From Erigeron canadensis (taxonomy: Eukaryota > Streptophyta > Magnoliopsida > Asterales > Asteraceae), in assembly GCF_010389155.1 (NCBI RefSeq), contig NC_057761.1, positions 19,656,501-19,720,500 on the forward strand: 64,000 bases of DNA, read 5' to 3'. Positions 63,701 to 64,000 of this stretch are shown here, piece after piece (the first letter of the stretch is position 1; each line of letters starts with the position of its first letter). Both the position numbers and the translations under genes were made by a program. Under the pieces are notes generated by a model, which was not told where the DNA came from, did no database searches, and saw only the letters and a program-made list of their open reading frames with translations.

Positions 63701-64000
63701 CTGACCGGCCCACGAACCCCATCAAAATGCATTTTAGTCTTCTTAACAAAAACCTAATACATTATTGCCATCACGTATAACGAAACACGAAACATATAAA
63801 TTGAACAAAATGTATATGTTCAAACACGCATATTAACCGTATATTCAACAAAATGTGATTAAAAAAAATGTACCCAAATTAATTTGTCTTTTGGTTTTAT
63901 GTTTCCCAAATCTGTGAACCAACTCCAGTCTTTCAGCATTAGTCAGTTCAGGTCCTTGAATCCTTTCCCTAATTTTTTTCCTCTCAACTTCCAACTTCTC
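60735..64000 (-). CDS. CRS2-associated factor, mitochondrial type (CRM-domain splicing factor), C-terminal part
   Basis: RNA-binding CRM-domain protein of the CAF family, which promotes group II intron splicing in organelles. Five exons are visible: A (64000-63874, continues off the window), B 62424-62297, C 61947-61722, D 61646-61519, E 60935-60735. All have GT-AG introns and phases agree. The protein reads RERIQGPELTNAERLELVHR, KTKRQINLGRDGLTHNMLND, then CRM 1 (AEAVRIKCMGVPTVDMKNV, IIHRHGGSLMLYRGRNY), PKKRPVIPLMLWKPQEPVYP, GLAVPALTKLAKNGYYGGLV, then CRM 2 (ELVRIDCRGLEKKDYKKLG, DLVPCILVTFEKEQIVIWRG). It ends soon after with a short acidic tail. The short C terminus and wording fit the mitochondrial members (Arabidopsis At4g31010 type) better than chloroplast CAF1/CAF2, which carry a longer tail. 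Confidence 0.92.
62614..63890. repeat. Tandem duplication in the CAF intron that copies a 5' splice site
   Basis: Unit 1 (62614-63326) and unit 2 (63327-63890) share most of their length, each opening AATATACTATTTCCAGATC or a close variant and closing AATTAATTTGTCTT. Unit 2 ends in exon A. Unit 1 therefore carries a copy of the last 17 or so exon bases and the donor (TTTGG|GTACAT at 63309/63308). Unit 2 has about 150 bp less. Confidence 0.85.

Overview
The window is plant nuclear DNA: AT-rich, with many-exon genes, GT-AG introns, tRNA-iMet-primed Ty1/copia elements and plant MITE, Helitron and SINE relics. Gene families and repeat style fit a eudicot. Asteraceae is my guess from general impression only.

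Two ordinary single-copy-looking genes flank a transposon nest. On the left (655-7363, minus) is a complete 11-exon, 584-codon TDY-class MAP kinase of the MPK8/MPK15 type. On the right (60735-64000, minus, running off the window) are the last five exons of a mitochondrial-type CRS2-associated factor with CRM domains, a group II intron splicing factor. Between 7.4 and 12.6 kb lie small elements: a foldback MITE, a TTA-flanked Tourist-like MITE, a non-autonomous Helitron, a Stowaway MITE and a tRNA-derived SINE.

The core (12594-58083) is a long, damaged inverted duplication. The left arm (12594-27470) and right arm (35656-45788 plus 57883-58083) carry the same block: fragments of a MKK4/5-like MAP kinase kinase gene and a COG4 gene, then a decayed SIRE/Maximus-like copia element (here 'copia-1'). 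Copia-1 has gag, pol and a very large accessory ORF of about 1,344 codons with its own CCAAT/TATA-type promoter. The right arm has lost pol (about 4.47 kb) and parts of gag. The spacer (27471-35655) holds the rest of gag, the 5' LTR, a RING-H2 ORF whose tail is supplied by the LTR, and a 4.4-kb solo LTR with a perfect CTATA duplication.

A second element, 'copia-2' (45789-57882, minus), inserted into the right arm later. It has LTRs identical by eye except for one TA unit, a perfect GAAAT target duplication, and an intact empty site in the left arm. It has gag, pol and a different accessory gene downstream of pol, which I model as two exons joined across a 187-nt intron (707 aa).

The main points of interest are the two unrelated accessory genes in copia elements of the same layout, the independent promoter in copia-1, the inverted duplication of captured MKK and COG4 fragments (a possible hairpin-siRNA source), and the CAG-to-TAG pattern of nonsense mutations that suggests methylcytosine deamination.
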